Below, piece after piece: positions 9,149 to 17,757 of a stretch of 64,000 nucleotides of DNA. The notes below the pieces were generated by a model, which did no database searches, was not told where the DNA came from, and saw only the letters and a list, made by a program, of their open reading frames with translations. The position numbers and the translations under genes were made by a program. Every line of letters begins with the position of its first letter. The first letter of the stretch is position 1. Source of the stretch: an uncultured Alphaproteobacteria bacterium (GTDB taxonomy: Bacteria; Pseudomonadota; Alphaproteobacteria; Paracaedibacterales; CAITNM01); NCBI GenBank assembly GCA_903893805.1, contig CAITNM010000040.1, positions 1-64,000 of the forward strand, read 5' to 3'.

Positions 9149-10618
9149 ATGCAAATTAACACTCCTGTTATATGGCTGGTGAAATATGTTTTCACCAGCC
9201 TAATTTTTTTTAACGCACTATTTTGCAATACTGATCCAAAGCTTTTAGCAAAGTTACAGCCTTATGTAGTCAGTATAAAATCACGTAGTATTGTTGCAGC
9301 TTATGGAGATGTTTCACCATCCGCCGGTACTGGGTTTATTGTAGATGCTAAAAATGGGTATGTTTTTTCGAACGCTCATGTAGCGGCTGGAAACAAAGTA
9401 ATTGCTGAATACCTTGCTACGCTTTCATCAGGTAAAGAGATCCCTTTAAAGCTTATCTATAGTGACCCGACAGCAGACATTGCAGTCTTTCAAGGCGATT
9501 TAAAAGACCTTGGGCTAACGGAAGATCTGCCTCTTAGCTGTGATCCGATTCAAGTTGGTACAAACGTATTGATTATTGGAAAAAATGAAAACCGTCATTT
9601 TTCGACACAAACGGGAGTGGTAGCAAATCCTAATGAAATTGAAGGGCATCTTCCTCAGCACGCTATGCGCATTAGTTTAAACATGCAGGGTGGCGGTAGT
9701 GGCTCTATGGTTTACGATATTTCTTCCGGTAAAGTCATTGGGATAATCTTTGCTTCTAACATGGCAACTAGTGCTTTTGCAGTTCCTATAGCCTATGGGG
9801 TAGATATTTTAGAGGCACTAAAGGCTAATAAGGAACCTAAGCGGTTTTCTTTGGGGGCTATCATTACGTATTGTTCATTGGACGATTTAGTTAAGTATTA
9901 TAGTTTTCCAGAAGATAGTGCGGGTGAGTATGCAAAGAAATACCCAGAGTCTTTCCATCGTGCTTTAAAGGTGCATAGCATTATGCCTGATAGTCCTGCC
10001 GAAGAAATATTAGAAGCTGGTGATTGTATTCTTGAAATCAATGGGCAAGAGCTTGGGCCAAACTTGTACAAGCTAGATAAAATTGTAAATGATTTGGGTG
10101 CTGCTAATAAAAAAGCTGAGTTGCTAGTTATTCGTTACGGCAAGAAAATGAAGTTATCTATACCTCCTTACAATATGAACGATCGCCAAGTTAAGCGTAT
10201 GGTCGTATTTGGTGGGGCTACATTTTTTGAAGCCGATGATGTCATGATTCGTCGTTCTGGCTTAAAAGGTAAAAACAGAGTGCTTATTACCAATGCACGT
10301 TTGGGAAGTGGTTTTATTGAAAAACTGCCAATGTTTCCGGGGTCAAACCACGCATTGATTTGCGTTGAAAAATTGGGAGATCGTGACATTTTTACCCTTG
10401 ATGATGTGATAAAAGCTATTCCTTCATTGATCAAAAGTGGTCATTTTACAATTGCCTTTCGTAACTACGGTATCAAAATTGGGTATGATGAAAAAATCAT
10501 CTTTAACCAAGGGCGTTTACTAGAAGAAATTAATGTATTTGAACAAGATGGCGGTGCTGAGGAATTCAGCTTTGATAATAAGGTACATGCGTGGTCAGTT
10601 AATCGTTTGGCTGGTTAA
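9149..10618 (+). CDS. Exported HtrA/Deg-like serine protease with PDZ region
   Basis: A 489-residue protein. A hydrophobic N-terminal segment (about 8-26) suggests export or membrane anchoring. The trypsin-like domain (about 35-220) has the putative triad His77 (SNAHV), Asp110 (PTADIAV) and Ser184 (GGGSGSM). The serine motif departs from the usual GNSGGP. A PDZ-like segment follows (about 255-330, SIMPDSPAEEILEAGDCILEINGQEL), then a second, degenerate PDZ-like tail. It probably acts in envelope protein quality control. The start at 9149 has no clear ribosome-binding site. The last 24 nt overlap the convergent rsmD. Confidence 0.82.
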   Translation: MQINTPVIWLVKYVFTSLIFFNALFCNTDPKLLAKLQPYVVSIKSRSIVAAYGDVSPSAGTGFIVDAKNGYVFSNAHVAAGNKVIAEYLATLSSGKEIPLKLIYSDPTADIAVFQGDLKDLGLTEDLPLSCDPIQVGTNVLIIGKNENRHFSTQTGVVANPNEIEGHLPQHAMRISLNMQGGGSGSMVYDISSGKVIGIIFASNMATSAFAVPIAYGVDILEALKANKEPKRFSLGAIITYCSLDDLVKYYSFPEDSAGEYAKKYPESFHRALKVHSIMPDSPAEEILEAGDCILEINGQELGPNLYKLDKIVNDLGAANKKAELLVIRYGKKMKLSIPPYNMNDRQVKRMVVFGGATFFEADDVMIRRSGLKGKNRVLITNARLGSGFIEKLPMFPGSNHALICVEKLGDRDIFTLDDVIKAIPSLIKSGHFTIAFRNYGIKIGYDEKIIFNQGRLLEEINVFEQDGGAEEFSFDNKVHAWSVNRLAG

Positions 10619-11176
10619 AATTGATAATGTAATCTTTAGCTGTAAAAAGGTTATTTGGCATTTTCCGTAAACACGTGGAGGCTGAATAGTGAAATCTGAA
10701 TGCTCTATCGCTACCCCACCTTTTCGTTGTTCAACAACGACAATACCATTTTGAGCTATAAGTTTTTGATCTAGTAGGTATTGAAGCGCTTTAACTTCTA
10801 GTCCTTTGTCATAAGGAGGATCTAGAAATATCACATCAAATGGATAAGCTGCTGTTAGGTCGAAAATATCGCGAGTGATTGTGACTTTGTTATTGATGGA
10901 TTTTCCGATACTTAAAATATTTTCTTTAAGTACTGCCTGAACTTGCAGGTTATTTTCACAAAAAACCACCGCAACGGCGCCGCGTGACAGTGCTTCTAAA
11001 CCTAAGGCGCCAGAACCAGCGAACGCGTCTAGAATGCGTAGTTCATTAAAATTCAGCATGTTTGTGAGTATGTTGAAAACGGCTTGACGTAAACGGTCAG
11101 ACGACGGCATGGAAACTAATTCAGGCGGTAACTTTAAATGCTTACCCTTGAATAGGCCTGCGCAGATACGCAGCAT
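10595..11176 (-). CDS. rsmD: 16S rRNA (guanine(966)-N(2))-methyltransferase
   Basis: A 193-residue RsmD family methyltransferase. It has the N-terminal RICAGLFKGKHL, SDRLRQAVFNIL, the SAM-binding loop FAGSGALG (residues 52-59) and the catalytic DPPY (119-122). The start codon overlaps the stop of the fis-like gene by one nucleotide (TAATG), so translation is coupled in the operon dusB-fis-rsmD. The C-terminal end overlaps the convergent protease gene by 24 nt. Confidence 0.95.
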   Translation of the reverse strand: MLRICAGLFKGKHLKLPPELVSMPSSDRLRQAVFNILTNMLNFNELRILDAFAGSGALGLEALSRGAVAVVFCENNLQVQAVLKENILSIGKSINNKVTITRDIFDLTAAYPFDVIFLDPPYDKGLEVKALQYLLDQKLIAQNGIVVVEQRKGGVAIEHSDFTIQPPRVYGKCQITFLQLKITLSILTSQTIN

Positions 11177-11403
11177 TACAAACCATGTTCACTAAGTTTT
11201 TTATGAAGAGTATTTCGATTGATCCCAAGAACTCTGGCTGCTTTTGCCTTATTACCTTTGACAGCATGGAGTGTTTGCTCTAACAGAGGGCGCTCTACCT
11301 CTTGCAGAACTGTGTTATATAGGCTTGAATCGGTAATATTATCGCCCTGGGTGGTAAAATATTCTTTCACCATTCTTTCAATAACTGCTGCAATCCCGGT
11401 CAT
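11176..11403 (-). CDS. Fis-type helix-turn-helix DNA-binding protein
   Basis: A 75-residue protein that is essentially one HTH_8 (Fis) domain. It has a dimerising helix region (LEQTLHAVKGNKAKAARV) and the HTH recognition segment GINRNTLHKKLSEHGL at the C terminus. It sits 4 nt after dusB and overlaps rsmD by 1 nt. In gammaproteobacteria dusB-fis is a known operon. In many alphaproteobacteria the gene after dusB/nifR3 is ntrB-ntrC, and the C-terminal domain of NtrC has this same HTH. It may be a true Fis or a retained NtrC DNA-binding domain; the sequence alone does not decide. Confidence 0.85.
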   Translation of the reverse strand: MTGIAAVIERMVKEYFTTQGDNITDSSLYNTVLQEVERPLLEQTLHAVKGNKAKAARVLGINRNTLHKKLSEHGL

Positions 11404-11407
11404 AATT

Positions 11408-12391
11408 TTATATTAATTCTGTTTGTTGATTGTAAAAATTTCGAACAAGTTCTCGCATTTGTACTTGGCATTCAGTTTGGTTGACATGCACCCGATATTC
11501 TGCGGAATCCTTAAGTCCCTTACTGTACCATCCCAAATGTTTGCGAGCAATCTTAACGCCTCCTTCAACACCATAAAGCTGTAAAATATCTTCAAAGTGC
11601 TCAAGAATGATTTCTAGCTGTTCTCCCAGCGATGGATCGTTTGGTATTGCTCCAGTTGTTAGGTAATCATATGCTTGTTTAATAAACCAAGGGCGTCCGT
11701 AAGCACCTCTACCTATCATCACGCCGTCTGCGCCACTTTGTGCTAAAAGATTTTTAGCATCTTCAACGGTAACAACATCACCATTTCCAATAACGGGGAC
11801 CTTCACAGCTTCTTTTACGGAACGTATAAAATTCCAGTCAGACCTTCCATTGTATAGCTGACATCGTGTACGGCCATGAACAGTGATCATTTGAATGCCT
11901 AGGTCCTCAGCAATTTTGGCTAGCTTTGGTGCATTACGATTATTATCGTCCCAACCGGTGCGCATCTTAAGCGTAACGGGAATATTTACAGCTTTAACTG
12001 TTGCTTCAATAATTTTTGCAGCTAAAGCTTCATCACGCATTAAAGCTGAGCCTGCGTGGCCATTAACGATCTTTTTAACAGGACAGCCCATGTTAATGTC
12101 GATAACTTTAGCACCTAAGTCTTCATTAAGTTTTGCTGCTTCTGCCATAACACTTGGTTCGCAGCCTGCTAACTGCACAACCATGGGTTCTTCTCCGTGG
12201 GCTTGAATCATGCGCAGGCTTGCGCGGGTTTGACGAATCATTGCTTGGCTAGCAATCATTTCAGAAATGACAAGGCCAGCGCCCATTCGTTTTACAAGAC
12301 TTCTAAATGCCATATCACTAACACCAGTCATCGGTGCTAGGAAAACGTTCATGTCAAGGCGAACAGGGCCAATGTTAATTATAGAGTTCAT
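11408..12391 (-). CDS. dusB: tRNA-dihydrouridine synthase B
   Basis: A 327-residue flavoenzyme of the DusB/NifR3 type. The N-terminal LAPMTGVSDMAFR, the active-site block DINMGCPVKKIVNGHAGSAL with the catalytic Cys, LKMRTGWD, ITVHGRTRCQLY and GNGDV/MIGRGAYGRPW (FMN phosphate site) are all present in order. It reduces specific tRNA uridines. It is the first gene of dusB-fis-rsmD. Confidence 0.95.
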   Translation of the reverse strand: MNSIINIGPVRLDMNVFLAPMTGVSDMAFRSLVKRMGAGLVISEMIASQAMIRQTRASLRMIQAHGEEPMVVQLAGCEPSVMAEAAKLNEDLGAKVIDINMGCPVKKIVNGHAGSALMRDEALAAKIIEATVKAVNIPVTLKMRTGWDDNNRNAPKLAKIAEDLGIQMITVHGRTRCQLYNGRSDWNFIRSVKEAVKVPVIGNGDVVTVEDAKNLLAQSGADGVMIGRGAYGRPWFIKQAYDYLTTGAIPNDPSLGEQLEIILEHFEDILQLYGVEGGVKIARKHLGWYSKGLKDSAEYRVHVNQTECQVQMRELVRNFYNQQTELI

Positions 12392-12436
12392 GACCTACAA
12401 GCTACGGTAAAAGTGCTTAAAAAACAAGCAAAATGA

Positions 12437-13001
12437 TCAAGTTATTTTTTTTTCAGCTGGGTTATCTGCATCTTTTATTTCTGCATTTTCAGCAAATTTT
12501 GTTTTTTCTGCCTTCTTAATTTCCTGATAAGGAGTTGTGAAAAGGAAGCCTGCTAAGCCACCAATAATTCCCCCACCAATAACATCACCCCAATAATGAC
12601 GCTTTGCATGAACTCGTGAATACCCAACATATGTTGCTGCTCCAATAGCAGGTGCACCATAAGCGGTTCCATAGCGCATTCCAAGGAAAGAAGCTCCACT
12701 AAACGCTAGGCTTGTATGGCCAGATGGAAAGGAATATTTGCCGCCTCTTGGTCTTTTTTTATTAATAGAAAGCTTTAAGGCCCAGGTTGCTGCAGTTGAT
12801 GCGGCAACACTATAAAAAAGTTGTTTCATGCCATCGTATCATCTTTGCCAAAAGCAATAAGTAATGAGGTCACCGGAATGGTTATTTGGATTACATCACC
12901 AGCTTTTTCTGTTGTGCTGCGTTTTTTGCTGCAAGAGGAGAGATGCTGATCAAGCCTATGATTAAGCTTACTAAAATGGGCTTTAAGTTGTACAAATACA
13001 T
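12437..13001 (-). pseudogene. PAP2 family phosphatase, broken by two frameshifts
   Basis: The longest open piece (12437-12829, 130 codons) carries all three PAP2 signatures: KLSINKKRP (K-x6-RP), PSGH, and SRVHAKRHYWGD (SR-x5-H-x3-D). It lacks the N-terminal helices. Two upstream frames supply them. One starts at 13001 (MYLYNLKPILVSLIIGLIS, then a signal-like SPLAAK) and runs into a stop after QQKK. The next frame encodes AGDVIQITIPVTSLLIAFGK, then DDTMA and a stop overlapping the ATG of the main piece. One extra nucleotide at the A5 run near 12902-12907 and one near 12830 would rebuild a single protein of about 188 residues, the normal size. It would be a membrane lipid or undecaprenyl pyrophosphate phosphatase. 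The cause is either real decay or sequence errors. Confidence 0.75.
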
Positions 13002-13221
13002 TCTACGTATAGATAAAGATAATCACAGAACTATATCAAAATATATAAAAAGTTAAAACTAAAAATTATGTATTAAGCTTCAAAAGGGCATTTTTCCTGC
13101 TATTGCGGAAGATTTGCTCAGAAGGTATGTTAGTGATCGTTTTTTAAAACGTTTATTTTAATAAATTTTTAACTATTTCTTTTCTAAATTAAAGTTGTAA
13201 CCCCTAACGAAATCTAAAATT

Positions 13222-13971
13222 ATGCGAAATGATATCTCAGATAGTGAATGGAAAGCTCGGTTGGAATTAACAGCAGCGTATCATTTGGCTGGAATGTATG
13301 GTTGGACAGATTTAATCTACACGCATTTTACAGCCCGAGTACCTGATCAACCCGGTTGCTTTTTAATTAATCCTTTTGGTTTACATTTTCATGAGGTTAC
13401 ACCAACTAACTTAATTAAGGTCAGTTTTGATGGTGAAATATTAAGCGATACAGTTCACGAGATTAACCCTGCTGGTTCAGTGATTCATGGTGCTACCCAT
13501 GCAGCTAGGCCTGATATTGGTTGCGTCTTGCATTTGCATACCATTAATGGAGTAGCCGTTAGTTCAGTAAAAGATGGCCTTTTGCCAATTTCTCAACACG
13601 CCTTACATTTGTTTGGTGAAGTTGCGTACCACGATTACGAAGGTATAGCGATGCGAGAAGATGAAAAAGTTACTATCGTGCGAGATTTGGGCGAAAAAAA
13701 GGTTATGCTTCTGCGTAACCATGGGTCATTGACTGTCGGAACAACCATACCTGAAGCTTTTATGTTAATGTACATGTTGGAAAAAGCAGCAGAAATTCAA
13801 GTTAGGACGTTAGCGCAAGGGTTGCCAATATGTACTATTCCAACAGAGGTTTGCGTAAGAGCCCATGAACAAGCGCTTTCAAAGCGTGATGTTCATCTAA
13901 AACTAGAATGGATGGCACTTTTAAGATTGCTTGATACTCCGTATGTTCGGCCACTTTTGAATGCCGCTTAA
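13222..13971 (+). CDS. Class II aldolase/adducin family protein
   Basis: A 249-residue protein covering the whole class II aldolase/adducin domain: ELTAAYHLAGMYGWTDLIYTH at the N terminus, FLINPFGLHFHEVTP, HGATHAARPDIGCVLHLHT with the zinc-ligand HLH, and LLRNHGSLTVG with the third His. Substrate specificity cannot be read from sequence. Relatives include fuculose and ribulose phosphate aldolases and sugar-acid enzymes, and this branch is usually annotated only as class II aldolase. It stands alone between AT-rich gaps. Confidence 0.9.
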   Translation: MRNDISDSEWKARLELTAAYHLAGMYGWTDLIYTHFTARVPDQPGCFLINPFGLHFHEVTPTNLIKVSFDGEILSDTVHEINPAGSVIHGATHAARPDIGCVLHLHTINGVAVSSVKDGLLPISQHALHLFGEVAYHDYEGIAMREDEKVTIVRDLGEKKVMLLRNHGSLTVGTTIPEAFMLMYMLEKAAEIQVRTLAQGLPICTIPTEVCVRAHEQALSKRDVHLKLEWMALLRLLDTPYVRPLLNAA

Positions 13972-14027
13972 AAAATATATATCAATTAATCGAAGGTGCT
14001 TTGTGGAAATTTATTATGCATAAATTG

Positions 14028-14187
14028 AAATGTAGTTTTAGTAAAAAATTAACTTTTATATAGTAATATTACAATTACTAATAGAATTTACATTTATCAA
14101 AAAACGGAGGTATCTATGAAAAAAATAACTTTGGCTCTTATGCTTTTGGCATTGGTTGGTTCTTCAAGCGATTTATGTGCAAAAGGC
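14028..14187 (+). repeat. Duplicated promoter plus signal-peptide cassette, copy 1
   Basis: This 160-nt unit recurs at 14481-14640 with the same spacing (the ATG lies 88 nt from the left edge in both). It includes an inverted repeat TAGTAAT (14061-14067)/ATTACTA (14074-14080), a ribosome-binding site and the first 24 codons. Sequence similarity stops right after the signal peptide. Confidence 0.85.
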
Positions 14188-14298
14188 CATAAAGGGAAAG
14201 GCCATTCTCATAAAGCGGCTAAAAAACAACAACAAAAACAGCAAAAACAGCAAAAACAGCAAAATAACCAACACGCACAAGGCGGCAAGAAAAAATAA
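14116..14298 (+). CDS. Small secreted Lys/Gln/His-rich protein
   Basis: A 60-residue protein. GGAGG lies a few bases before the ATG. Residues 1-22 form a signal peptide (MKKITLALMLLALVGSSSDL, cleavage near CAKG). The mature part of about 37 residues is low-complexity: His/Lys/Gly first, then QQQKQQKQQKQQ encoded by three perfect tandem copies of CAAAAACAG (14233-14259), then GGKKK. It is highly basic. The promoter and signal peptide are nearly identical to those of the gene at 14569, but the mature parts are unrelated. The role is unknown. Confidence 0.72.
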   Translation: MKKITLALMLLALVGSSSDLCAKGHKGKGHSHKAAKKQQQKQQKQQKQQNNQHAQGGKKK

Positions 14299-14346
14299 GA
14301 TTAGCATTACTAAGTAATGCATCAATAAAAATTCTCTATTCTAAAT

Positions 14347-14387
14347 AAAAACTATGACCTTAGCTTTGTCTAAGGTCATAGTTTTTA
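14347..14387 (+). terminator. Terminator after small secreted gene 1
   Basis: The perfect 12-bp stem CTATGACCTTAG (14352-14363)/CTAAGGTCATAG (14370-14381) has a 6-nt loop, is flanked by A-rich sequence and is followed by TTTTT. Confidence 0.9.
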
Positions 14388-14480
14388 TTATTATATGAAA
14401 AAATTACCTGAAATTAAGATACATAGGTTTTTTAAGATTTCTCGATAGCTTTCTATGTAAAAACCGCTTTTTATGCGTAT

Positions 14481-14640
14481 AAATGTAGTTTTAGTAAAAA
14501 ATTAACTTTTACATAGTAATGTTACAATTACTAATAGAATTTATATTTATAAAAACATGGAGATATATATGAAAAAAATAACTTTGACTCTTATGCTTTT
14601 GGCACTGGTTGGTTCTTCAAGCGATTTGTGTGCAAAAGGT
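14481..14640 (+). repeat. Duplicated promoter plus signal-peptide cassette, copy 2
   Basis: The second copy of the 160-nt unit at 14028-14187, with only scattered substitutions. It keeps the inverted repeat TAGTAAT (14514-14520)/ATTACTA (14527-14533), GGAG (14558-14561) and the signal-peptide codons. Confidence 0.85.
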
Positions 14641-14772
14641 GCTAAGAAAGCTAAACAAAGCAGTATGGGTGGCATGCTTGATCAAGCTAAGAAAATGGGC
14701 GGTAGTGCAGCAGCAGGTATGTCTAGTGCAGCTAGCGGTGCAGCGGCAAAAATGAAATCGATGAAAAAATAA
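14569..14772 (+). CDS. Small secreted Ala/Gly/Met-rich protein
   Basis: A 67-residue protein. The ATG at 14569 follows GGAG by 7 nt and matches the start of the paralogous cassette; the in-frame ATG at 14557 is rejected. The signal peptide is almost identical to that of the gene at 14116. The mature part is different: basic at both ends (KKAKQ, KMKSMKK) with a Gly/Ala/Ser/Met-rich centre (GGSAAAGMSSAASGAAA) that could be a short amphipathic or membrane-active helix. The role is unknown. Confidence 0.72.
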   Translation: MKKITLTLMLLALVGSSSDLCAKGAKKAKQSSMGGMLDQAKKMGGSAAAGMSSAASGAAAKMKSMKK

Positions 14773-14840
14773 ATCTTAATATTTAATGCATTAATATTAA
14801 GAATATCTTATTAATAAGTAATAATAATATTTCTATAGTA

Positions 14841-14880
14841 AAACAATAACCTTAGTTAAATCTAAGGTTATTGTTTTTAA
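14841..14880. terminator. Bidirectional terminator between small secreted gene 2 and ftsQ
   Basis: The stem AAACAATAACCTTAG (14841-14855) pairs perfectly with CTAAGGTTATTGTTT (14862-14876) across a 6-nt loop. The stop codon of the convergent ftsQ abuts it. Its core CCTTAG/CTAAGG matches the terminator of the first cassette, so the duplicated unit probably included the terminator. Confidence 0.85.
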
Positions 14881-15773
14881 GCTACCCTGCCTTTTCGGTT
14901 GGTTTTTATGCGCAGTATTGTCTCAGGGGTTACCTTTAGAAAATATCGTTCTGGGGTTCGCAAGTCTACTTCGCGCACATTATTGATAGATAATCTTTGT
15001 TCAGTTAAAAGTTTTTCTAATAAAATTAGCCCCTGACTTAATGAGTGATCAGAAAGTTTAACTAGTACTCCACCAACCAAGTAAATATTCCAGCGTCTTT
15101 CTCGTACCCTTGATAAGGCTTGAAGATTTTTTTGTATATTGGGAAAATTCTTTAGTATCTTCAATATATCTGGAGATTTTTGTGGAGCTCCTTCGCCTAT
15201 TACTAGCGGTAAAACTCCGTAATGGCGGTAGTCCTTCGTTAAAATAGCTGTACCATCTTCATCAACCAAATTGAATTGATTATGGTGCTGCCATATTGCT
15301 ATGGGATGCCGTTCTTCGATTTTAATGTGAATAATGTCTGGTAAGCTCCGTATAACTGTTGCGTGGCGAACCCATTCTAATTTTTCAAGGCGAAACCTTG
15401 CTTGCTGAAGGTCAATAGTAAAAATGGGATCACCGCGGTTGATTTTCAGAGTTTGCATTAGGTCTTGTTGTTTGGTGTTAACCCTGCCTTGTACAATAAT
15501 TTCTTGCACTCTAAACCCAAGGGATGTAGTGATTTTGTGAAGCTTTTCTAATGTGTCCGTATATACTCTTTGTGGATATCCTTGAAACCATAAAATGGCA
15601 ACTATGAGCATAGCTACAAATCCAAAAAAGAAGCGGATGTGGTCGGCATACACACGCATTGTTCGGGCATTTTTCTTTTTATTTACTTTACGCGTAGCTG
15701 CCGATTTTTGAGGCTCATTTTTTGAGCGCTTTGCTGAAAGTATAGTTTTTTTTGTATTTTTGTTTAATCGCAT
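14877..15773 (-). CDS. ftsQ: Cell division protein FtsQ
   Basis: A 298-residue bitopic membrane protein with a basic cytoplasmic tail (about 1-45), one transmembrane helix (about 47-65, FFFGFVAMLIVAILWF), and a POTRA domain (about 85-155, EIIVQGRVNTKQQDLMQTL through LPDIIHIKIEERHPIAIW) followed by the FtsQ/DivIB domain. It is part of the divisome FtsQLB complex. Its start overlaps the stop of ddl by 10 nt. The usual downstream ftsA is missing; instead the operon ends at the small secreted cassette. Confidence 0.92.
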   Translation of the reverse strand: MRLNKNTKKTILSAKRSKNEPQKSAATRKVNKKKNARTMRVYADHIRFFFGFVAMLIVAILWFQGYPQRVYTDTLEKLHKITTSLGFRVQEIIVQGRVNTKQQDLMQTLKINRGDPIFTIDLQQARFRLEKLEWVRHATVIRSLPDIIHIKIEERHPIAIWQHHNQFNLVDEDGTAILTKDYRHYGVLPLVIGEGAPQKSPDILKILKNFPNIQKNLQALSRVRERRWNIYLVGGVLVKLSDHSLSQGLILLEKLLTEQRLSINNVREVDLRTPERYFLKVTPETILRIKTNRKGRVA

Positions 15774-16666
15774 TTTGCACTTGCTACCATTCTGCCTACT
15801 AAGTCAATAAATGGCAGTCCTTGGCTTTTTGCGATTTGTGGGGCCAATGATGTAGTGGTGAATCCAGGCTGTGTGTTTAGTTCTAAAACACTGAAAGCAT
15901 TGCCATCAAACATCATGTCTATTCTTGAAAGTCCTCTACAGCCTAGTGCTTGATAGGTTTTTAGTGCTGTTTCTTTGGCAAGATCTTCTTCAACTTTGTT
16001 AATGGGTGCGGGGCAGATGAACTGAGCTTCACCAGGCACATACTTTGCTTGATAACTAAAAATTGAAAACGTTTCTTTAGGGCAGATCTCAATAGTTCCT
16101 AAAGCCACACCATCAAGCACTGCTACGTGAATCTCCCGCTGCTTTAAGTATTCTTGAACTAAGCATTCGCAACCGAACACCCACTCTTGCCGAAGTTGCT
16201 TCCATTCATCATCTGATGAAATCACATGAATGCCAACGCTAGATCCTTCGTTAATGGGTTTTGCCACGCATGGGTAGGCGAGGGGGCACTCAAGGGTATT
16301 AGTTAGATTAATTTTTAGTGTTTCTGGGGTTGGAATTTTGTTTTCTTTAAAAATTTGATAAGACTTCCACTTATCCATAGCATTGGTAGATGCCGTTACT
16401 CCTGAATGAGTATAGGGGATTTTCAACGTGTTCAAAATTTCTTGGACAGTTCCATCTTCACCTATGGGACCATGCAGACAATTAAAAACAACGTCTGGTT
16501 TAATTGTCTCTAATTGTGCAATAAGTTCATTAAGGTCATTTGGTAAATCAATAGTTGAAGTAGAAAAACCAAGTTCATTAAGCGCATTAAGTGTTGCATT
16601 TCCTGAATTCAAAGAAACTTCTCGTTCTTTGCCGCAACCACCTAATAGAACCGTAACGTTTTTCAT
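15764..16666 (-). CDS. ddl: D-alanine--D-alanine ligase
   Basis: A 300-residue ATP-grasp enzyme that makes the D-Ala-D-Ala end of the peptidoglycan stem peptide. Visible motifs are VLLGGCGKEREVSL at the N terminus, NCLHGPIGEDG, PCVAKPINEGSSVGIHV, VQEYLKQREIHVAVL, CRGLSRIDMMF and LELNTQPGFTTTSL. The start at 16666 (MKNVTVLLGG) fits the family. An in-frame ATG at 16678 has a better-placed AGG and would add four residues, and a GTG at 16693 is also open. The stop overlaps ftsQ, matching the ddlB-ftsQ order of the dcw cluster. Confidence 0.94.
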   Translation of the reverse strand: MKNVTVLLGGCGKEREVSLNSGNATLNALNELGFSTSTIDLPNDLNELIAQLETIKPDVVFNCLHGPIGEDGTVQEILNTLKIPYTHSGVTASTNAMDKWKSYQIFKENKIPTPETLKINLTNTLECPLAYPCVAKPINEGSSVGIHVISSDDEWKQLRQEWVFGCECLVQEYLKQREIHVAVLDGVALGTIEICPKETFSIFSYQAKYVPGEAQFICPAPINKVEEDLAKETALKTYQALGCRGLSRIDMMFDGNAFSVLELNTQPGFTTTSLAPQIAKSQGLPFIDLVGRMVASAKCD

Positions 16667-16821
16667 AACTACACACATGACCTGATTGTGCACATACTAC
16701 AAAAAAAAACCGATATAGAAAACTAGTCTTTGCGAAATAAGAGAAAAAAGATCATTTAACATTTTAATAAAATATCAGTTAAAAACGTGAAAAATGATTT
16801 AAAAAGCTGTTTTTTTAAACT

Positions 16822-17757
16822 TTACCATCCTTTTAACAACACATATCTAAGCCACTTCAAAGGTGGAAAGCGCCACATTTTGTGTTCGATATACGACATT
16901 GAGGGCTGCTGATACGGCATTAAGCTAAACGACATTTCATCTGGGTGACGGTGCTGCCACTTCACCGTTGGTTGAAAAGCATCTTCCGGCAACGCAATCA
17001 TGCGATTTGGATGTTTTAAAAGGGTAATGCTCAGTAGAGATTGATCGTGAAAGTGTCTGCCTTTTCCGTATCCTTTTACATAATTTTGGTTTGTGCATAG
17101 CTCAAGCCAAGTTCTTACAAAATTGCGTGAGTTCTCGCAATTTCGAAACACTATAAGTCCCGCCCAAAGCTGTCGTATTGTATTAAAGTCAGGATGAGTT
17201 GAGACTCCAAGTTCTTGAGCTACTTGTTCGTCAATTGTGGTTTTTAAAGTGCCGTACATTTCCCTAGCGTATCGGTAAAAAATACCATCATATTGTTGCA
17301 AATTTTCTAAAATAGGCATCAAGGAGTTTGTAAAAATAGCACCTGTGTCTGCATACACAATTATGCTTCCTTCTGGAGCATTTTCCATTGTTTTTAAAAT
17401 AACATAAGGTTTCCACAGCCAATACCCAGCTCCCATTTTCTGATCAAGTATGGTCTGATATTTTTTGTAGAAATTTTCATCAATATGAGAACGGCGGTAA
17501 TTAAAAATAAAATCAATCCCACGGTTCAATGTTGACTGCGCTAAAGCATTTTGATTTTGAAAAAATACCTCAGGTCCGTCAGCATATGAGACTAAATACA
17601 CGCCCTTGCTGAATAATTTCTTACTAGCTTTAAAGTCGGGGTTAGCAATAGGATCAACATTTCGAGTGGAAATATCAAAAAGCGTATAACTTAGTTGTAA
17701 GCATCCATAACATATGCAAAAAACTACTGACAGTTTCTTTATCACGTTAATATACAT
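16822..17757 (-). CDS. Glycosyltransferase-like membrane-anchored protein
   Basis: A 311-residue protein with an N-terminal hydrophobic anchor (about 6-25). The body resembles a small GT-A type glycosyltransferase family seen in polysaccharide loci: GAGYWLWKPYVILKTM, then IIVYADTGA where a DxD-like metal site is expected, and later GLIVFRNCENSR and HDQSLLSI. The acceptor and donor are unknown. It could modify surface glycan or lipooligosaccharide. The first bases overlap the end of rdgB by 11 nt, so it is probably in the ald-rdgB transcription unit. Confidence 0.68.
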   Translation of the reverse strand: MYINVIKKLSVVFCICYGCLQLSYTLFDISTRNVDPIANPDFKASKKLFSKGVYLVSYADGPEVFFQNQNALAQSTLNRGIDFIFNYRRSHIDENFYKKYQTILDQKMGAGYWLWKPYVILKTMENAPEGSIIVYADTGAIFTNSLMPILENLQQYDGIFYRYAREMYGTLKTTIDEQVAQELGVSTHPDFNTIRQLWAGLIVFRNCENSRNFVRTWLELCTNQNYVKGYGKGRHFHDQSLLSITLLKHPNRMIALPEDAFQPTVKWQHRHPDEMSFSLMPYQQPSMSYIEHKMWRFPPLKWLRYVLLKGW